From positions 1-64,000 of the forward strand of contig CAJQTI010000006.1 of assembly GCA_905618915.1 (NCBI GenBank): DNA of 64,000 bases, in the 5' to 3' direction. Below the pieces are notes generated by a model. It was not told the origin of the DNA. It did no database searches and saw only the letters and a list, made by a program, of their open reading frames with translations. Position numbers and translations under genes: made by a program. Position 1 is the first letter of the stretch; each line of letters begins with the position of its first letter. The stretch comes from an uncultured Candidatus Pelagibacter sp. Its GTDB lineage: Bacteria > Pseudomonadota > Alphaproteobacteria > Pelagibacterales > Pelagibacteraceae. Of the stretch, positions 39,228 to 49,918 are shown piece after piece.

Positions 39228-40214
39228 ATGTATTTTCACATCATGAATAATTTTGATCCTTTGTGGGCTCCCATTCTTACGCACTACGAATTAGCCGATA
39301 ATTTAAGATTAGATAAAGCACTTATAAAAAAACACATGAAGTGGTTAGAGCCAAGTGTAAAACAATTCTTGGTATGCGGAACTACAGGGGATGGTTGGAT
39401 ATTAAGTGATAAATTAATAAACAATTGGCTTGAAATATTAACTGAAAAAAATTTTTTAACTGATCAAAACAAAATATTATTTGGTGCATTTGGTAATACG
39501 ACCAAAGAAGTTTTGCATAGGGCTAAGCTTATTGAAGATTATTTAACTGATCATACGTGTGAAGCAAGCTTTTTTGGATTAACTTTATGTGCACCAGTAA
39601 ATGAGAAAATAACTCAAAACGAAATTATTAAACATTTTGAAAATATTATTGAAAATACATTGTTACCAATTTCCATCTATCAATTACCACAAGTTGTTAA
39701 GTGTGAGATTAAACCAGAAACTTTAAAGTATTTAAAAGATAAATTTAAAAAGAGAATTGTTTTATTTAAAGATACAAGTGATGAAGACAAAGTTATTGAT
39801 TCAAAAATTGATTTTGGAGATTTAAAATTTTTAAGAGGTGCAGAGAAAAACTATTTTAACCATATTAAACCAAGAGGTAAATATGATGGATTTTTATTAA
39901 GCACAGCAAATTGTTTTGGCAAGGTTTTGAGAGAAATATTAAAAGAAGTAGAGGAAAATAATCTTGAAAAAGCAGAAAATCTTTCAAAAAAGCTAAGCGA
40001 CATTATTAGAGTATCTTTTGATAAAGGAGAAAAGTTGAATTTTGGAAATCCTTTTTCAAATGTAAATAAAGCTTTTCTACATGTAATATTTAATAAAGAA
40101 AAATTTAATTATCTTAATTGCAAAACATGCTTTAAGAATAATATACCTGGTGATTTTTTAACATATGCAAATGAATTGCTTGTTGAAAACAAATTAATAA
40201 ATTCATTAAAATAA
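39228..40214 (+). CDS. Dihydrodipicolinate synthase/N-acetylneuraminate lyase family protein
   Basis: FLVCGTTGDGWILS, PISIYQLPQ, LFKDTSDED (Schiff-base Lys candidate); start may be the internal Met of HIMNNFDP. Confidence 0.85.
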   Translation: MYFHIMNNFDPLWAPILTHYELADNLRLDKALIKKHMKWLEPSVKQFLVCGTTGDGWILSDKLINNWLEILTEKNFLTDQNKILFGAFGNTTKEVLHRAKLIEDYLTDHTCEASFFGLTLCAPVNEKITQNEIIKHFENIIENTLLPISIYQLPQVVKCEIKPETLKYLKDKFKKRIVLFKDTSDEDKVIDSKIDFGDLKFLRGAEKNYFNHIKPRGKYDGFLLSTANCFGKVLREILKEVEENNLEKAENLSKKLSDIIRVSFDKGEKLNFGNPFSNVNKAFLHVIFNKEKFNYLNCKTCFKNNIPGDFLTYANELLVENKLINSLK

Positions 40215-40318
40215 TAAATCAATAATAATCATTGTTTGGCGCTTATTAATACATACTATCGTATGGTACATTGTATGATACATGTTTGTATTAATTGGTG
40301 TAAAACATAATGCTAACT

Positions 40319-40354
40319 ATGAATCAAGTAAGTAAACACTGGGAAAACAATTAG
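40319..40354 (+). other. 11-codon upstream ORF (MNQVSKHWENN*) abutting the EVE start codon
   Basis: Stop TAG directly followed by the ATG of the EVE gene; 14-nt identity with the start of the DUF4212 gene at 43567. Confidence 0.4.
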
Positions 40355-40768
40355 ATGCAGTATTGGTTAATGAAATCAGAGCCTGATGTTTGGTCAATTG
40401 ATCAACAAAAAAAAGCTGGCGCTAAGGGTGCTCCTTGGGATGGAGTAAGAAATTATCAAGCAGCTAAAAATTTAAGAGGAATGAAAAAAGGGGACCTTTG
40501 TTTTTTTTATCACTCAAATATAGGTAAAGAAATTGTTGGAATAGTTGAGGTTATTAAAGAAGCTTTCTTAGATAAAACTGACAAAGATGGACGATTTGTA
40601 GCTGTTCAAGTAAAGTTTAAAGAAAAATTAAAAAAAAGTGTAACTCTTGAAGAGGTTAAAAAAACTAAGTCTCTTAGCCATTTATCACTTATTAGACAAA
40701 GCAGATTATCTGTTATGCCCATAGACTCTAAAAGCTGGAAAATTTTAAATAAGATGAGTAGTATTTAA
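40355..40768 (+). CDS. EVE domain protein
   Basis: MQYWLMKSEPDVWSIDQ, GAPWDGVRNYQAAKNLRGMKKGDLCFFYHSN. Confidence 0.95.
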   Translation: MQYWLMKSEPDVWSIDQQKKAGAKGAPWDGVRNYQAAKNLRGMKKGDLCFFYHSNIGKEIVGIVEVIKEAFLDKTDKDGRFVAVQVKFKEKLKKSVTLEEVKKTKSLSHLSLIRQSRLSVMPIDSKSWKILNKMSSI

Positions 40769-40780
40769 ATAAAAAAATTC

Positions 40781-42826
40781 ATGCCTAAAAAAAAATCAAT
40801 ATCAAAAGTTAAAAAAAAAACTCCCAAAAAAACTAAAGCTAATAAAAAAATAAAACCTATTAGGAAAAAAGTTTTAAAAAAAATTGAAGAAAAAGAATTA
40901 ATCATAAAGACTAAACCTGAGTGGGTAAAAAGTGCTCTAGTAAATAAAGCAAAATACCAAAAAAAATACTCTGACTCGATTAAAAAAAATGATGACTTTT
41001 GGAAGATTGAGGGAAAAAGAATTACTTGGATTAAACCATACAAAAAAATTAAAGACGTAAAATACAGCAAAAAAGAAGTTAAAATTAAATGGTATGAAGA
41101 TGGAACATTAAATGCTTCTGCCAATTGTATTGATCGTCACCTTAAAGGTAAAAAAGATAAAACAGCTATTATTTGGGTAGGTGACGACCCAAAAGATACT
41201 AAAAAGATTTCGTACAAACAATTACATACTGAAGTTTCTAAAGCTGCAAATGGTTTAAGAAAACTAGGGATTAAAAAAGGTGATCGAGTTACGATTTATT
41301 TAACTATGATTCCAGAGCTTGCAGTAACAATGCTAGCTTGTGCTAGAATTGGTGCTGTTCACTCTATTATTTTTGGTGGATTTTCAGCAGACTCTATTTC
41401 TGGCAGAGTTAATGACTGTGAGTCACAGTACATTATTACTGCAGATGAAGGTGTTAGAGGTGGTAAAACTATCCCTCTAAAAGCAATCACTGATGAAGCA
41501 TTAAGAAAATGTCCAGATGTTAAGAAATGTATTGTTGTAAAACGAACTGGAAATAAAGTTGGTTGGGTTAAAGGAAGAGATATTTGGTATGACGATTTAA
41601 TTAAAGATATGTCAAATAAATGTGAACCTGAAGAAATGAATGCGGAAGACCCTTTATTTATTCTCTACACATCTGGTTCTACTGGAAAACCAAAAGGAGT
41701 TTTACATACAACTGGTGGCTATATGGTTTATGCATCTATGACCCATCAATATATTTTTAACTATAAACCAAAAGATGTTTATTGGTGTACGGCTGATATT
41801 GGTTGGGTTACTGGCCATAGTTATATTATTTATGGACCACTTGCTAATGGCGCAACAACAATAATGTTTGAAGGAATTCCAACCTACCCTGACAGCTCGA
41901 GATGGTGGCAAATTATTGATAAATACAAAGTTAATATTTTTTATACAGCACCCACTGCTATTAGAGCTTTAATGAGAGAGGGTGATAAGCCTGTTAAGAA
42001 AACTTCAAGAAAATCTTTAAAACTATTAGGAACTGTTGGAGAGCCTATTAATCCTGAGGCTTGGATGTGGTATTACAAAACAGTTGGAAATTCTAAATGT
42101 CCCATTGTTGATACTTGGTGGCAAACAGAGACTGGTGGAATTTTAATTAGCCCTCAAACCGGAGCTATGAATTTAAAACCTGGTTCTGCAAGTAAACCTT
42201 TTTATGGAATTAAGCCTTCTATAGTTGATAAAAATGGAAAAGAAATTAAAGGAGCTGGTGAAGGAAGGTTGTGTATTTCTCAGTCTTGGCCTGGACAAAT
42301 GAGAACTGTTTATGGTGATCATCAAAGATTTATTGATACTTATTTCTCGCAGTTTGATGGAAAATACTTTACGGGTGATGGGGCTAAAAGAGATAAAGAT
42401 GGTTACTACTGGATAACTGGTCGTGTAGATGATGTAATTATTGTTTCTGGTCATAACCTTGGAACTGCTGAAATAGAAAGTGCTTTTGTTGCTCATCCAA
42501 AAGTTGCTGAAGCTGCTGTAGTTGGATACCCACATGATATTAAGGGTAACGGTCTATATTGCTATGTAACTCTAAATGTTGGAGAAAGATCAGATTTAGA
42601 CCTTGAAAGAGATTTAAAACTTTGGGTAAGAAAACAAATTGGAGCACTTGCAACGCCTGATATTATTCATTTTTCACCTGGTCTTCCGAAAACGAGATCT
42701 GGAAAAATTATGAGAAGAATTTTAAGAAAAATTGCTGCTAATGAGCATAACCAATTGGGTGACACGTCAACTTTGGCTGACCCAAGTGTTGTTCAAAGTT
42801 TAGTTGATAATAGAAAAAATATTTAA
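40781..42826 (+). CDS. acs: Acetyl-CoA synthetase with Lys-rich N-terminal extension
   Basis: [47 protein letters not shown]. Confidence 0.97.
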   Translation: MPKKKSISKVKKKTPKKTKANKKIKPIRKKVLKKIEEKELIIKTKPEWVKSALVNKAKYQKKYSDSIKKNDDFWKIEGKRITWIKPYKKIKDVKYSKKEVKIKWYEDGTLNASANCIDRHLKGKKDKTAIIWVGDDPKDTKKISYKQLHTEVSKAANGLRKLGIKKGDRVTIYLTMIPELAVTMLACARIGAVHSIIFGGFSADSISGRVNDCESQYIITADEGVRGGKTIPLKAITDEALRKCPDVKKCIVVKRTGNKVGWVKGRDIWYDDLIKDMSNKCEPEEMNAEDPLFILYTSGSTGKPKGVLHTTGGYMVYASMTHQYIFNYKPKDVYWCTADIGWVTGHSYIIYGPLANGATTIMFEGIPTYPDSSRWWQIIDKYKVNIFYTAPTAIRALMREGDKPVKKTSRKSLKLLGTVGEPINPEAWMWYYKTVGNSKCPIVDTWWQTETGGILISPQTGAMNLKPGSASKPFYGIKPSIVDKNGKEIKGAGEGRLCISQSWPGQMRTVYGDHQRFIDTYFSQFDGKYFTGDGAKRDKDGYYWITGRVDDVIIVSGHNLGTAEIESAFVAHPKVAEAAVVGYPHDIKGNGLYCYVTLNVGERSDLDLERDLKLWVRKQIGALATPDIIHFSPGLPKTRSGKIMRRILRKIAANEHNQLGDTSTLADPSVVQSLVDNRKNI

Positions 42827-43446
42827 ATTTTAATTAATTCTTTAAATTCTTTTTCAATATTTTCCCATTTTAAAATCATAGAATTTAACACGATCTTTCT
42901 GTCTAAAATTTTTAATTCTTCAGCCACTGGTGCCCATTTATATAAGGTTAGAGCGCTTTCATTAAATGGCCAAGATTTATAATATGTATTCCAGTCAATC
43001 TTTTCTAATCGTTCTGTAAATTTTTCTTTTGCTTGTAAAATAATTTCTTTAGGCATTCCATTTTCGGTTTCCTTAGTCAAAATTTCATCGTAAATTTCAC
43101 TGGCTTTATCCATATCCTGATAATTACAAAAAACATTCAAATATGATAAACTATAAAAAGTAAGATCCTGTAGTGCTATAGCGTAAATGTTCCATTTAGC
43201 TTTATTAATAGATGCTAAAAATACTTCATCATCAAAGTGTAGTACCCATTTAGTTCCCATTCTTGTTTTTAAATAGTTATATAAAGTAACCTGCGATACC
43301 CATGCTGATTGTTTTTGAACAAATAATGTAAGATCCTCAATATTCTTAATTTTTTTCTTTGGTAGTACTCCCTTGAATAAAGCAAATATATAAACTCTAA
43401 TATCTTCAAGTTTGATGTCTTTTATTTTAAGTTTATATTTGAGCAT
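42823..43446 (-). CDS. Hypothetical protein
   Basis: Long ORF in an otherwise unfilled gap; shared TTAA stop overlap with acs. Confidence 0.8.
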   Translation of the reverse strand: MLKYKLKIKDIKLEDIRVYIFALFKGVLPKKKIKNIEDLTLFVQKQSAWVSQVTLYNYLKTRMGTKWVLHFDDEVFLASINKAKWNIYAIALQDLTFYSLSYLNVFCNYQDMDKASEIYDEILTKETENGMPKEIILQAKEKFTERLEKIDWNTYYKSWPFNESALTLYKWAPVAEELKILDRKIVLNSMILKWENIEKEFKELIKI

Positions 43447-43566
43447 TTTTACCTACCTTTTAGATGCTTTATATTACAAAAATGGGCCTAATTCGAACTA
43501 TTTAAGGGCTTTCAATCTATCTCATTATGGTTAAGGTTTCTTTCTTAACTATATAGGGAGAGTAAA

Positions 43567-43830
43567 ATGTCAAACAAAACAAAACACTGGGAAAAAACTA
43601 GGGGGCTACTGTTTGTTACTTTAGCAATCTGGTTTGTATTCTCAATTGGCATCTTTTTTTTCGGAACTGAAATGGAAGCATCTAGCTTCAGACCTTTTGG
43701 TTATCCACTGTCATATTATATGACATGTCAGGGTTCATTATTAGCATTTGTAATTTTGAATTTCTGGTTTGCGGGTAGACAAGAGAAGATAGATGAAGAG
43801 TTTGGTTTCACTGAAAGAGAGGATAGCTAA
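43567..43830 (+). CDS. DUF4212 small subunit of SSS-type symporter
   Basis: KHWEKTRGLLFVTLAIWFVFSIGIFFFG, 4-aa-scale coupling to the next gene. Confidence 0.9.
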   Translation: MSNKTKHWEKTRGLLFVTLAIWFVFSIGIFFFGTEMEASSFRPFGYPLSYYMTCQGSLLAFVILNFWFAGRQEKIDEEFGFTEREDS

Positions 43831-45644
43831 TGATAAAAGGTAAATTTATAGACAATCTACCAAAAGTTTATGGAATCTATACAGGTGGTTTTATTGGATT
43901 CATAATCTTAATGGCGATTGCTGAACAAATGGGGATGTCTGCAAAAGCAATAGGAATTTCTTTTGTAGTATTCACAATTGCTATCTATGCGATAATCGGA
44001 TGGTTATCACGTACACTTCAGATGGATGCATACTACGTAGCGGGGAGACAAGTACCTACTGTATTTAACGGAATGGCTACTGCGGCAGACTGGATGTCTG
44101 GTGCATCATTCGTTGCAATGGCAGGTGGTATTTATTTCAAAGGCTATGGCTATATGGCGTTGTTAGTTGGTTGGACAGGTGGTTATATACTTGTATCTAC
44201 TTTACTAGCACCCTACTTAAGAAAATTTGGCTGTTACACAGTTCCAGATTTTGTTGGTACAAGATATGGTGGTAACGCAGCAAGACTTTCTGCAGTACTA
44301 GTATTAACAGTAGCTTCATTCACATATGTGACTGCACAAATCAATGCAACGGGAACTATTGCTTCAGTAGCTTTAGATATTCCTTTTAAAGTTGCTGTGT
44401 ATGTCGGATTAGCAAGTATATTACTTTGTTCTATGCTTGGTGGAATGAGAGCAGTTACATGGACACAAGTTGCGCAATATATAGTTTTAATTATTGCCTA
44501 CTTACTTCCTGTATTCTGGATTAGTAGTAAAATGGGTGCTGGATTCTTCCCACATTTAATGTTGGGAGATGAGGTGGCTAGAATTGCTGAACTAGAAAGT
44601 CAGTTTGGTTTTGTGAAAAACTCTGCTGCCGACTTAGCTACAGTACCAAAAGGCTTAGCTGGAATAACTAAAGCACACTCATCGGTTAACGGAACAAATT
44701 GGGGATTCATTTCTTTAGCAATTTGTATGATGGCAGGAACAGCTTCTTTGCCTCACGTTATGATGAGATACTTTACTACTCCAAGTGTAAAATCAGCTAG
44801 AAGATCTGTAGCATGGTCGCTACTTTTCATCTTCATTTTATACTCAACTGCACCAATGTTAGCGACATTATCAAAACTATCACTGATTGATCCAACACTT
44901 TCAACAGGGATTATTGGTAAGTCAATAGCTGAGGTTCAAGCAATAGATTGGTATCAAAACTGGAACCAAGCTAACTTAATGTTTGTTAGCGACTTTAACG
45001 GAAATGGAACTCTTGAATTAAATGAGTTTTTCATGGGTGGTAAAGCGGTTGTGTTAGCTACTCCAGAAATTGCTGGATTACCTTATGTAATCTCAGGTCT
45101 GGTTGCTGCTGGAGGTATGGCTGCTGCAATGTCTACTGCTGATGGTTTGGTTTTAGCAATTGCTAATGCTTTGTCTCATGACTTGTATTACAAGATCATT
45201 GATCCAAAAGCAGAAGCTGCAAAAAGATTAATTGTTGCAAGGGTATTACTTGTATTAATTGGTTTTGCTGGAGCAACTATTGCCGCAATGGGTATCCAAG
45301 GTATCTTAGGTTCAGTAATCTGGGCTTTTGACTTTGCGATGTCAGGATTGTTCTTCCCACTTGTACTAGGTGTATGGTGGAAAAGAGCGAATGGTCCTGG
45401 TGCTGTTGCAGGAATGCTTCTAGGATTAGCAGCTGGTACTTGGTATCTAATTTGGGTACGTACTGGTGGAGCTGGATTCTTGGGTATTACTCAACTTACA
45501 TTCGGTATCGTTGGAGCGTCAGTTAGTTTAGTTTCTATGGTGGTTGTTAGTTTAGCGACTAAAGCACCAGACCAAGCTACTCAAGACATGATTGATGAGC
45601 TTCGTATTCCAAGTGGTAAAACAATTCTTGGAAAACAACACTAA
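43830..45644 (+). CDS. Sodium:solute symporter family protein (ActP/VC_2705-like)
   Basis: Multi-TM, YYVAGRQVPTVFNGMATAADWMSGASF. Confidence 0.94.
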   Translation: MIKGKFIDNLPKVYGIYTGGFIGFIILMAIAEQMGMSAKAIGISFVVFTIAIYAIIGWLSRTLQMDAYYVAGRQVPTVFNGMATAADWMSGASFVAMAGGIYFKGYGYMALLVGWTGGYILVSTLLAPYLRKFGCYTVPDFVGTRYGGNAARLSAVLVLTVASFTYVTAQINATGTIASVALDIPFKVAVYVGLASILLCSMLGGMRAVTWTQVAQYIVLIIAYLLPVFWISSKMGAGFFPHLMLGDEVARIAELESQFGFVKNSAADLATVPKGLAGITKAHSSVNGTNWGFISLAICMMAGTASLPHVMMRYFTTPSVKSARRSVAWSLLFIFILYSTAPMLATLSKLSLIDPTLSTGIIGKSIAEVQAIDWYQNWNQANLMFVSDFNGNGTLELNEFFMGGKAVVLATPEIAGLPYVISGLVAAGGMAAAMSTADGLVLAIANALSHDLYYKIIDPKAEAAKRLIVARVLLVLIGFAGATIAAMGIQGILGSVIWAFDFAMSGLFFPLVLGVWWKRANGPGAVAGMLLGLAAGTWYLIWVRTGGAGFLGITQLTFGIVGASVSLVSMVVVSLATKAPDQATQDMIDELRIPSGKTILGKQH

Positions 45645-45653
45645 TTAAATTTA

Positions 45654-45693
45654 TTATTAAGGGGCGATTTATTTCGCCCCTTAGTAAATTTTT
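45654..45693 (+). terminator. Rho-independent terminator after the symporter
   Basis: TTATTAAGGGGCGA-TTTATT-TCGCCCCTTAGTAA (14-bp stem incl. one G-T) followed by ATTTTT. Confidence 0.92.
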
Positions 45694-45716
45694 AAACAAA
45701 ATTCCTTTTTATATTT

Positions 45717-46061
45717 ATGCCAGAAATGCATCCTTCTATTCTTATAATTGATTATATTTTGGGTGTTATAATGTGGACTCTTATTGGAAGAGTTGCGATG
45801 AATATCTTTCAGCGAGAAAACTCAGAATTTTTTTTTATGAAGGCCTTTGTAAAATTAACAAATCCATTAATTCGTTTGTTTAAGCCCATTACTCCTTCAT
45901 TCATTATAGATCCTCTTGTTCCACTTTATGTTGCCTGGTTCTTTTATATGATTAGATTTTACCTTATGCCTTATCTACTGGGATATTCTGTCATGGGAAT
46001 GTTATCTTTTCCTTTAGAAAGTGAAATTGCTACAGAAATTTATCGTATTTTTGGCAAATAA
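45717..46061 (+). CDS. YggT-like small membrane protein
   Basis: KLTNPLIRLFKPITPSFIIDPLVPLYVAWF. Confidence 0.7.
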   Translation: MPEMHPSILIIDYILGVIMWTLIGRVAMNIFQRENSEFFFMKAFVKLTNPLIRLFKPITPSFIIDPLVPLYVAWFFYMIRFYLMPYLLGYSVMGMLSFPLESEIATEIYRIFGK

Positions 46062-46108
46062 TTAATTCAAATTAAAAATAAAATTGATACTACTAATATT
46101 GGTAATCA

Positions 46109-46768
46109 ATGAAAAAAATACAAATATCACCTTCAATTTTATCTGCTGATTTTAGTCAATTGGGCAATGAAATTAAAAGACTAGAGGAAGGTGGTGCTGA
46201 TATGATTCATGTGGATGTAATGGATGGACATTTTGTTCCCAATTTAACAATGGGACCTCCAATCATTAAGGCCTTAAGACAATATACAAATTTACCATTT
46301 GATGTTCATTTAATGATTTCTCCTGTGCATAAATATATTAAAGATTATGCAGACGCAGGTGCAGACATTATTACTATACATCCAGAGGCTACTGAAGATT
46401 TAGCGGTTTCTATTGATCATATTAAAAGTTTAGGGAAAAAAGTAGGGGTTTCTCTAAACCCAGAAACTAAAATTAATTTAATAACTGACTTATTAAACGA
46501 GATCGATTTAGTTCTAATTATGAGTGTAAATCCTGGATTTGGAGGACAAAAGTTTATGCCAGAAGTTTTAGAAAAAATAAAAGAATTAAAAAAAATAAAG
46601 GATCAAAAAAATTTAGATTTTGATATAGAAATTGATGGTGGAATTAATTTTGATAATAATAAACTAGCAATAGAAGCTGGTGCAAATATTTTAGTATCTG
46701 GAACAACTATATTTAAAAATAACAATGGAGATATAAAAAAAAATATAGACCTTTTAAAATCAAGTTAA
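46109..46768 (+). CDS. rpe: Ribulose-phosphate 3-epimerase
   Basis: SPSILSADFSQLG, HVDVMDGHFVPNLTMGP, VNPGFGGQKF. Confidence 0.97.
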   Translation: MKKIQISPSILSADFSQLGNEIKRLEEGGADMIHVDVMDGHFVPNLTMGPPIIKALRQYTNLPFDVHLMISPVHKYIKDYADAGADIITIHPEATEDLAVSIDHIKSLGKKVGVSLNPETKINLITDLLNEIDLVLIMSVNPGFGGQKFMPEVLEKIKELKKIKDQKNLDFDIEIDGGINFDNNKLAIEAGANILVSGTTIFKNNNGDIKKNIDLLKSS

Positions 46769-46772
46769 AATA

Positions 46773-48383
46773 ATGATTTTAAATAATTCACTTAAGCTTA
46801 TCAAAAAAAAAATTCGTCATTTTTACTTAAACTCTAATCTCTATAATAAAAAAATTACACCATCATTTATTGGGTTAATAGAATACCAACCAAGCCCTAG
46901 CTTATTAGATTGTCTTATAAAGTATGACAAAAAAAAAATTAATATAGAAAATTATTCATTAAATGAAATTTGGGATCATCCAAATTTAAAAGAAAAAGAC
47001 CAACAAAATTTAAACAGTTTTTTTTGGTTATTTAGTCTAGATCTAAAATCTTCAAAAAAAGACACTCAAAATGTTATTTATCAATGGATTAATACAAATG
47101 ACCGGTACAACTCTAAAAATTGGAAAATTGATATAATCGGAAAAAGAATAATAGCTTGGATTTCAAATTCTAGACTTACCTATGAAGATGGAAGCGTTCA
47201 TTATAAAGACCAATTTAATGGTATTATAAAAAAGCAGATCAATCATCTCATTAATGAAATTGAAACCTCTGAATTAATCAATGATAAGATTATAGGATGT
47301 GCTGCTATCATTTTAACTGGTCTATCCTACCCTCAAAATAATAATTATTTAAAATCTGGGTTAAGTTTACTAAAAAAATTAGCAAAATATTCATTGGATA
47401 ATGATGGCTTTCCAAAATCAAGAAATATTAGGCAGTTAAGTTTTTATTTAAAATATTTTATATTAATTAGAGAGTGGTTCAAAGAATCTCAAAATGAAAT
47501 ACCTGATTTTATAAATGAAAATATATATTATTTAGGTCAGGCTTACACTTTTGTTTGGCACAACAATAAAATAGATTTTCTCTTTAATGGCAATCATAAA
47601 ACTAATAATCATAATTTTGATCTTTATTTAAAGAGACTTGGCTATAGCTTTAAAAATCAAAATAATGAATTAGGTGGCTATGTAATCCTTAACAGTAAAA
47701 AAAATTCTCTAATAATGGATGTTGGATCAAGCCCAAATACAAAACTATCTTCAAATTATCAAGCTGGAGCTTTATCTTTTGAAATAATATCAAATGGTAA
47801 AAAGTTAATTAGTAATTGTGGCTATTTTCAAAAAGTTAATCACCAATTAAATCAAGTGTCTAAATCAAGTGCAGTTCACAGCACACTAGTTATAGATGAT
47901 AAGTCCTCTTGTAGTTTTAATAAACTCAGAGGTAAAAAATCTAAAATTAACCAAGGGTTAAGAATATTAAAAAAAAATGTGATATTTGAAAAAAATTATT
48001 GGAAAATTAATGCCTCTCATGATGGTTATTTAAAACCACATGGCATTGTTCATAATCGAGAAATCGAATTCTACCCAGAACAATTAAAATTTATTGGACA
48101 CGACAAGATTACTTTTAATAAGGATATTAAGAATTTAAAATTTGAAATTAGATTTCACTTAGAGCCAAACGTTAAAGTCATGAAAACACAAGATGGAAAA
48201 TCAATACTTATAGATCTTGATGGAGAGGGCTGGAAGTTTAGCTCAGAGAACTCGATGATGAATATTGATAAAGGGTTATATTTCGGTAAAAAAAATTCTT
48301 TCACCGATAATCAAAATATATTTATTTCAGGAATGACTAATGAAGAAAATCAAACTATAAGATGGGAAATCACAAAATTATAA
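46773..48383 (+). CDS. Heparinase II/III family protein
   Basis: Size, ISNCGYFQ...SSAVHSTLVIDDKSS motif, position between rpe and purH. Confidence 0.85.
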   Translation: MILNNSLKLIKKKIRHFYLNSNLYNKKITPSFIGLIEYQPSPSLLDCLIKYDKKKINIENYSLNEIWDHPNLKEKDQQNLNSFFWLFSLDLKSSKKDTQNVIYQWINTNDRYNSKNWKIDIIGKRIIAWISNSRLTYEDGSVHYKDQFNGIIKKQINHLINEIETSELINDKIIGCAAIILTGLSYPQNNNYLKSGLSLLKKLAKYSLDNDGFPKSRNIRQLSFYLKYFILIREWFKESQNEIPDFINENIYYLGQAYTFVWHNNKIDFLFNGNHKTNNHNFDLYLKRLGYSFKNQNNELGGYVILNSKKNSLIMDVGSSPNTKLSSNYQAGALSFEIISNGKKLISNCGYFQKVNHQLNQVSKSSAVHSTLVIDDKSSCSFNKLRGKKSKINQGLRILKKNVIFEKNYWKINASHDGYLKPHGIVHNREIEFYPEQLKFIGHDKITFNKDIKNLKFEIRFHLEPNVKVMKTQDGKSILIDLDGEGWKFSSENSMMNIDKGLYFGKKNSFTDNQNIFISGMTNEENQTIRWEITKL

Positions 48384-49918
48384 TGAAAAAAATAAAAAAA
48401 GCTCTTATTTCAGTATCTGATAAAAAAAATCTAGGTAGTCTTTTAAAAGTTTTGGCTAAATACAAAATTGAGTTAATTAGCTCTGGGGGTACCTATAAAG
48501 AAATAAAGAAACTTAAATTTAAATGTCTGGAAGTTTCTGAGTATACAGGTTCACCAGAAATTCTTGGTGGAAGAGTTAAAACCCTTCACCCAAAAATTCA
48601 TGCAGGTATATTAAGTAAAAGAAATGACAAATCCCACACTAAAGAATTAAAGGCTAATCAATATGATGAAATTGACCTTGTTATTGTTAACTTTTACCCT
48701 TTTGAGAAAACTTTAGAACAAACAACCAATCATTCAAAAATAATAGAGAATATTGATGTTGGAGGCCCCACTATGGTTAGGGCAGCAGCAAAAAACTATA
48801 ACGATGTTACTGTTATTACATCCTCAGATCAATATGAGGGCCTAATTAATGAATTAGAATACAACAAAGGATCAACATCTATTGGGTTCAGAGAAAAGAT
48901 GTCTTTAGAGGCCTTCTCTGAGACAGCCTATTACGATGCTGTAATTTCTAACTATTTTAATAAAATTAAAAAGATTAATTTCCCAAAAAAGAAAATTATT
49001 TATGGAAACTTAATTGAAAAGTTAAGATATGGAGAAAACCCACATCAAGAAGCTGCCATTTATTCTAAAACTCAAAATCTTAATGTTAAACAAATTCATG
49101 GCAAGCAGTTAAGTTATAATAATTATAACGATATTTTTTCTGCTTTAACAATATCAAAGTCTCTTCCTAAAAACTTAGGAACAGTTATAGTTAAACACGC
49201 TAATCCTTGTGGTGTTTCAGTTGATAAAAATAACTTAAAAAGTTATAAATTAGCTCTAGCCTCTGATCCAGTTAGTGCTTTTGGTGGAATAGTTTCTTGT
49301 AATTTCAAAATAAATAAAGTTCTAGCATTAGAACTTAATAAAATTTTCTTGGAGGTTGTTATTGCAAATGGTTTTGAAACTAGTGCGTTAAAAATTTTGA
49401 AAAAGAAAAAAAATATAAGGATTATTGATGCATCAGAATTTAAAATGAAAGATTTACTTAAATTTGGCTCTGTGAACGAATCTATATTAACACAATCTGA
49501 AGACTTAAAAGTATTCGAAATTAAAGATTTTAAAATTGTTTCAAAACAAAAGCCAAATAAATCCCAATTGAAAAATTTAATTTTTGCATTTAATGTTTGT
49601 AGATACGTAAAATCTAATGCAATTGTACTTGCCAGTCAGGATGCAACTGTTGGTATTGGTTCAGGACAACCCAGTAGACTTGATAGCTGTCAGATTGCTA
49701 TAGATAAAATGAATAAATTTCAAAACTTAAATGAAGATGTTGTGGCAGCCTCTGATGCATTTTTTCCATTTATTGATGGTATTGAAAAATTAGTACAATC
49801 AGGAGTTTCAGCTGTAATACAGCCTTCTGGATCAATTAGAGATAAAGAAATAATAAAATTTGCAAACCAAACTGGTACTATTTTAGTTTTCTCTAAAACT
49901 AGACACTTTAGACATTAA
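48362..49918 (+). CDS. purH: Bifunctional AICAR transformylase/IMP cyclohydrolase
   Basis: ALISVSDKKNL, LGGRVKTLHPKIHAGIL, KHANPCGVS. Confidence 0.97.
   Translation: MGNHKIIMKKIKKALISVSDKKNLGSLLKVLAKYKIELISSGGTYKEIKKLKFKCLEVSEYTGSPEILGGRVKTLHPKIHAGILSKRNDKSHTKELKANQYDEIDLVIVNFYPFEKTLEQTTNHSKIIENIDVGGPTMVRAAAKNYNDVTVITSSDQYEGLINELEYNKGSTSIGFREKMSLEAFSETAYYDAVISNYFNKIKKINFPKKKIIYGNLIEKLRYGENPHQEAAIYSKTQNLNVKQIHGKQLSYNNYNDIFSALTISKSLPKNLGTVIVKHANPCGVSVDKNNLKSYKLALASDPVSAFGGIVSCNFKINKVLALELNKIFLEVVIANGFETSALKILKKKKNIRIIDASEFKMKDLLKFGSVNESILTQSEDLKVFEIKDFKIVSKQKPNKSQLKNLIFAFNVCRYVKSNAIVLASQDATVGIGSGQPSRLDSCQIAIDKMNKFQNLNEDVVAASDAFFPFIDGIEKLVQSGVSAVIQPSGSIRDKEIIKFANQTGTILVFSKTRHFRH

Noticed and set aside
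40765-41124. 119-aa Phe/Leu-rich minus-strand ORF
   Set aside because: Antisense of the Lys-rich acs N-terminus (AAA/AAG read as TTT/CTT).
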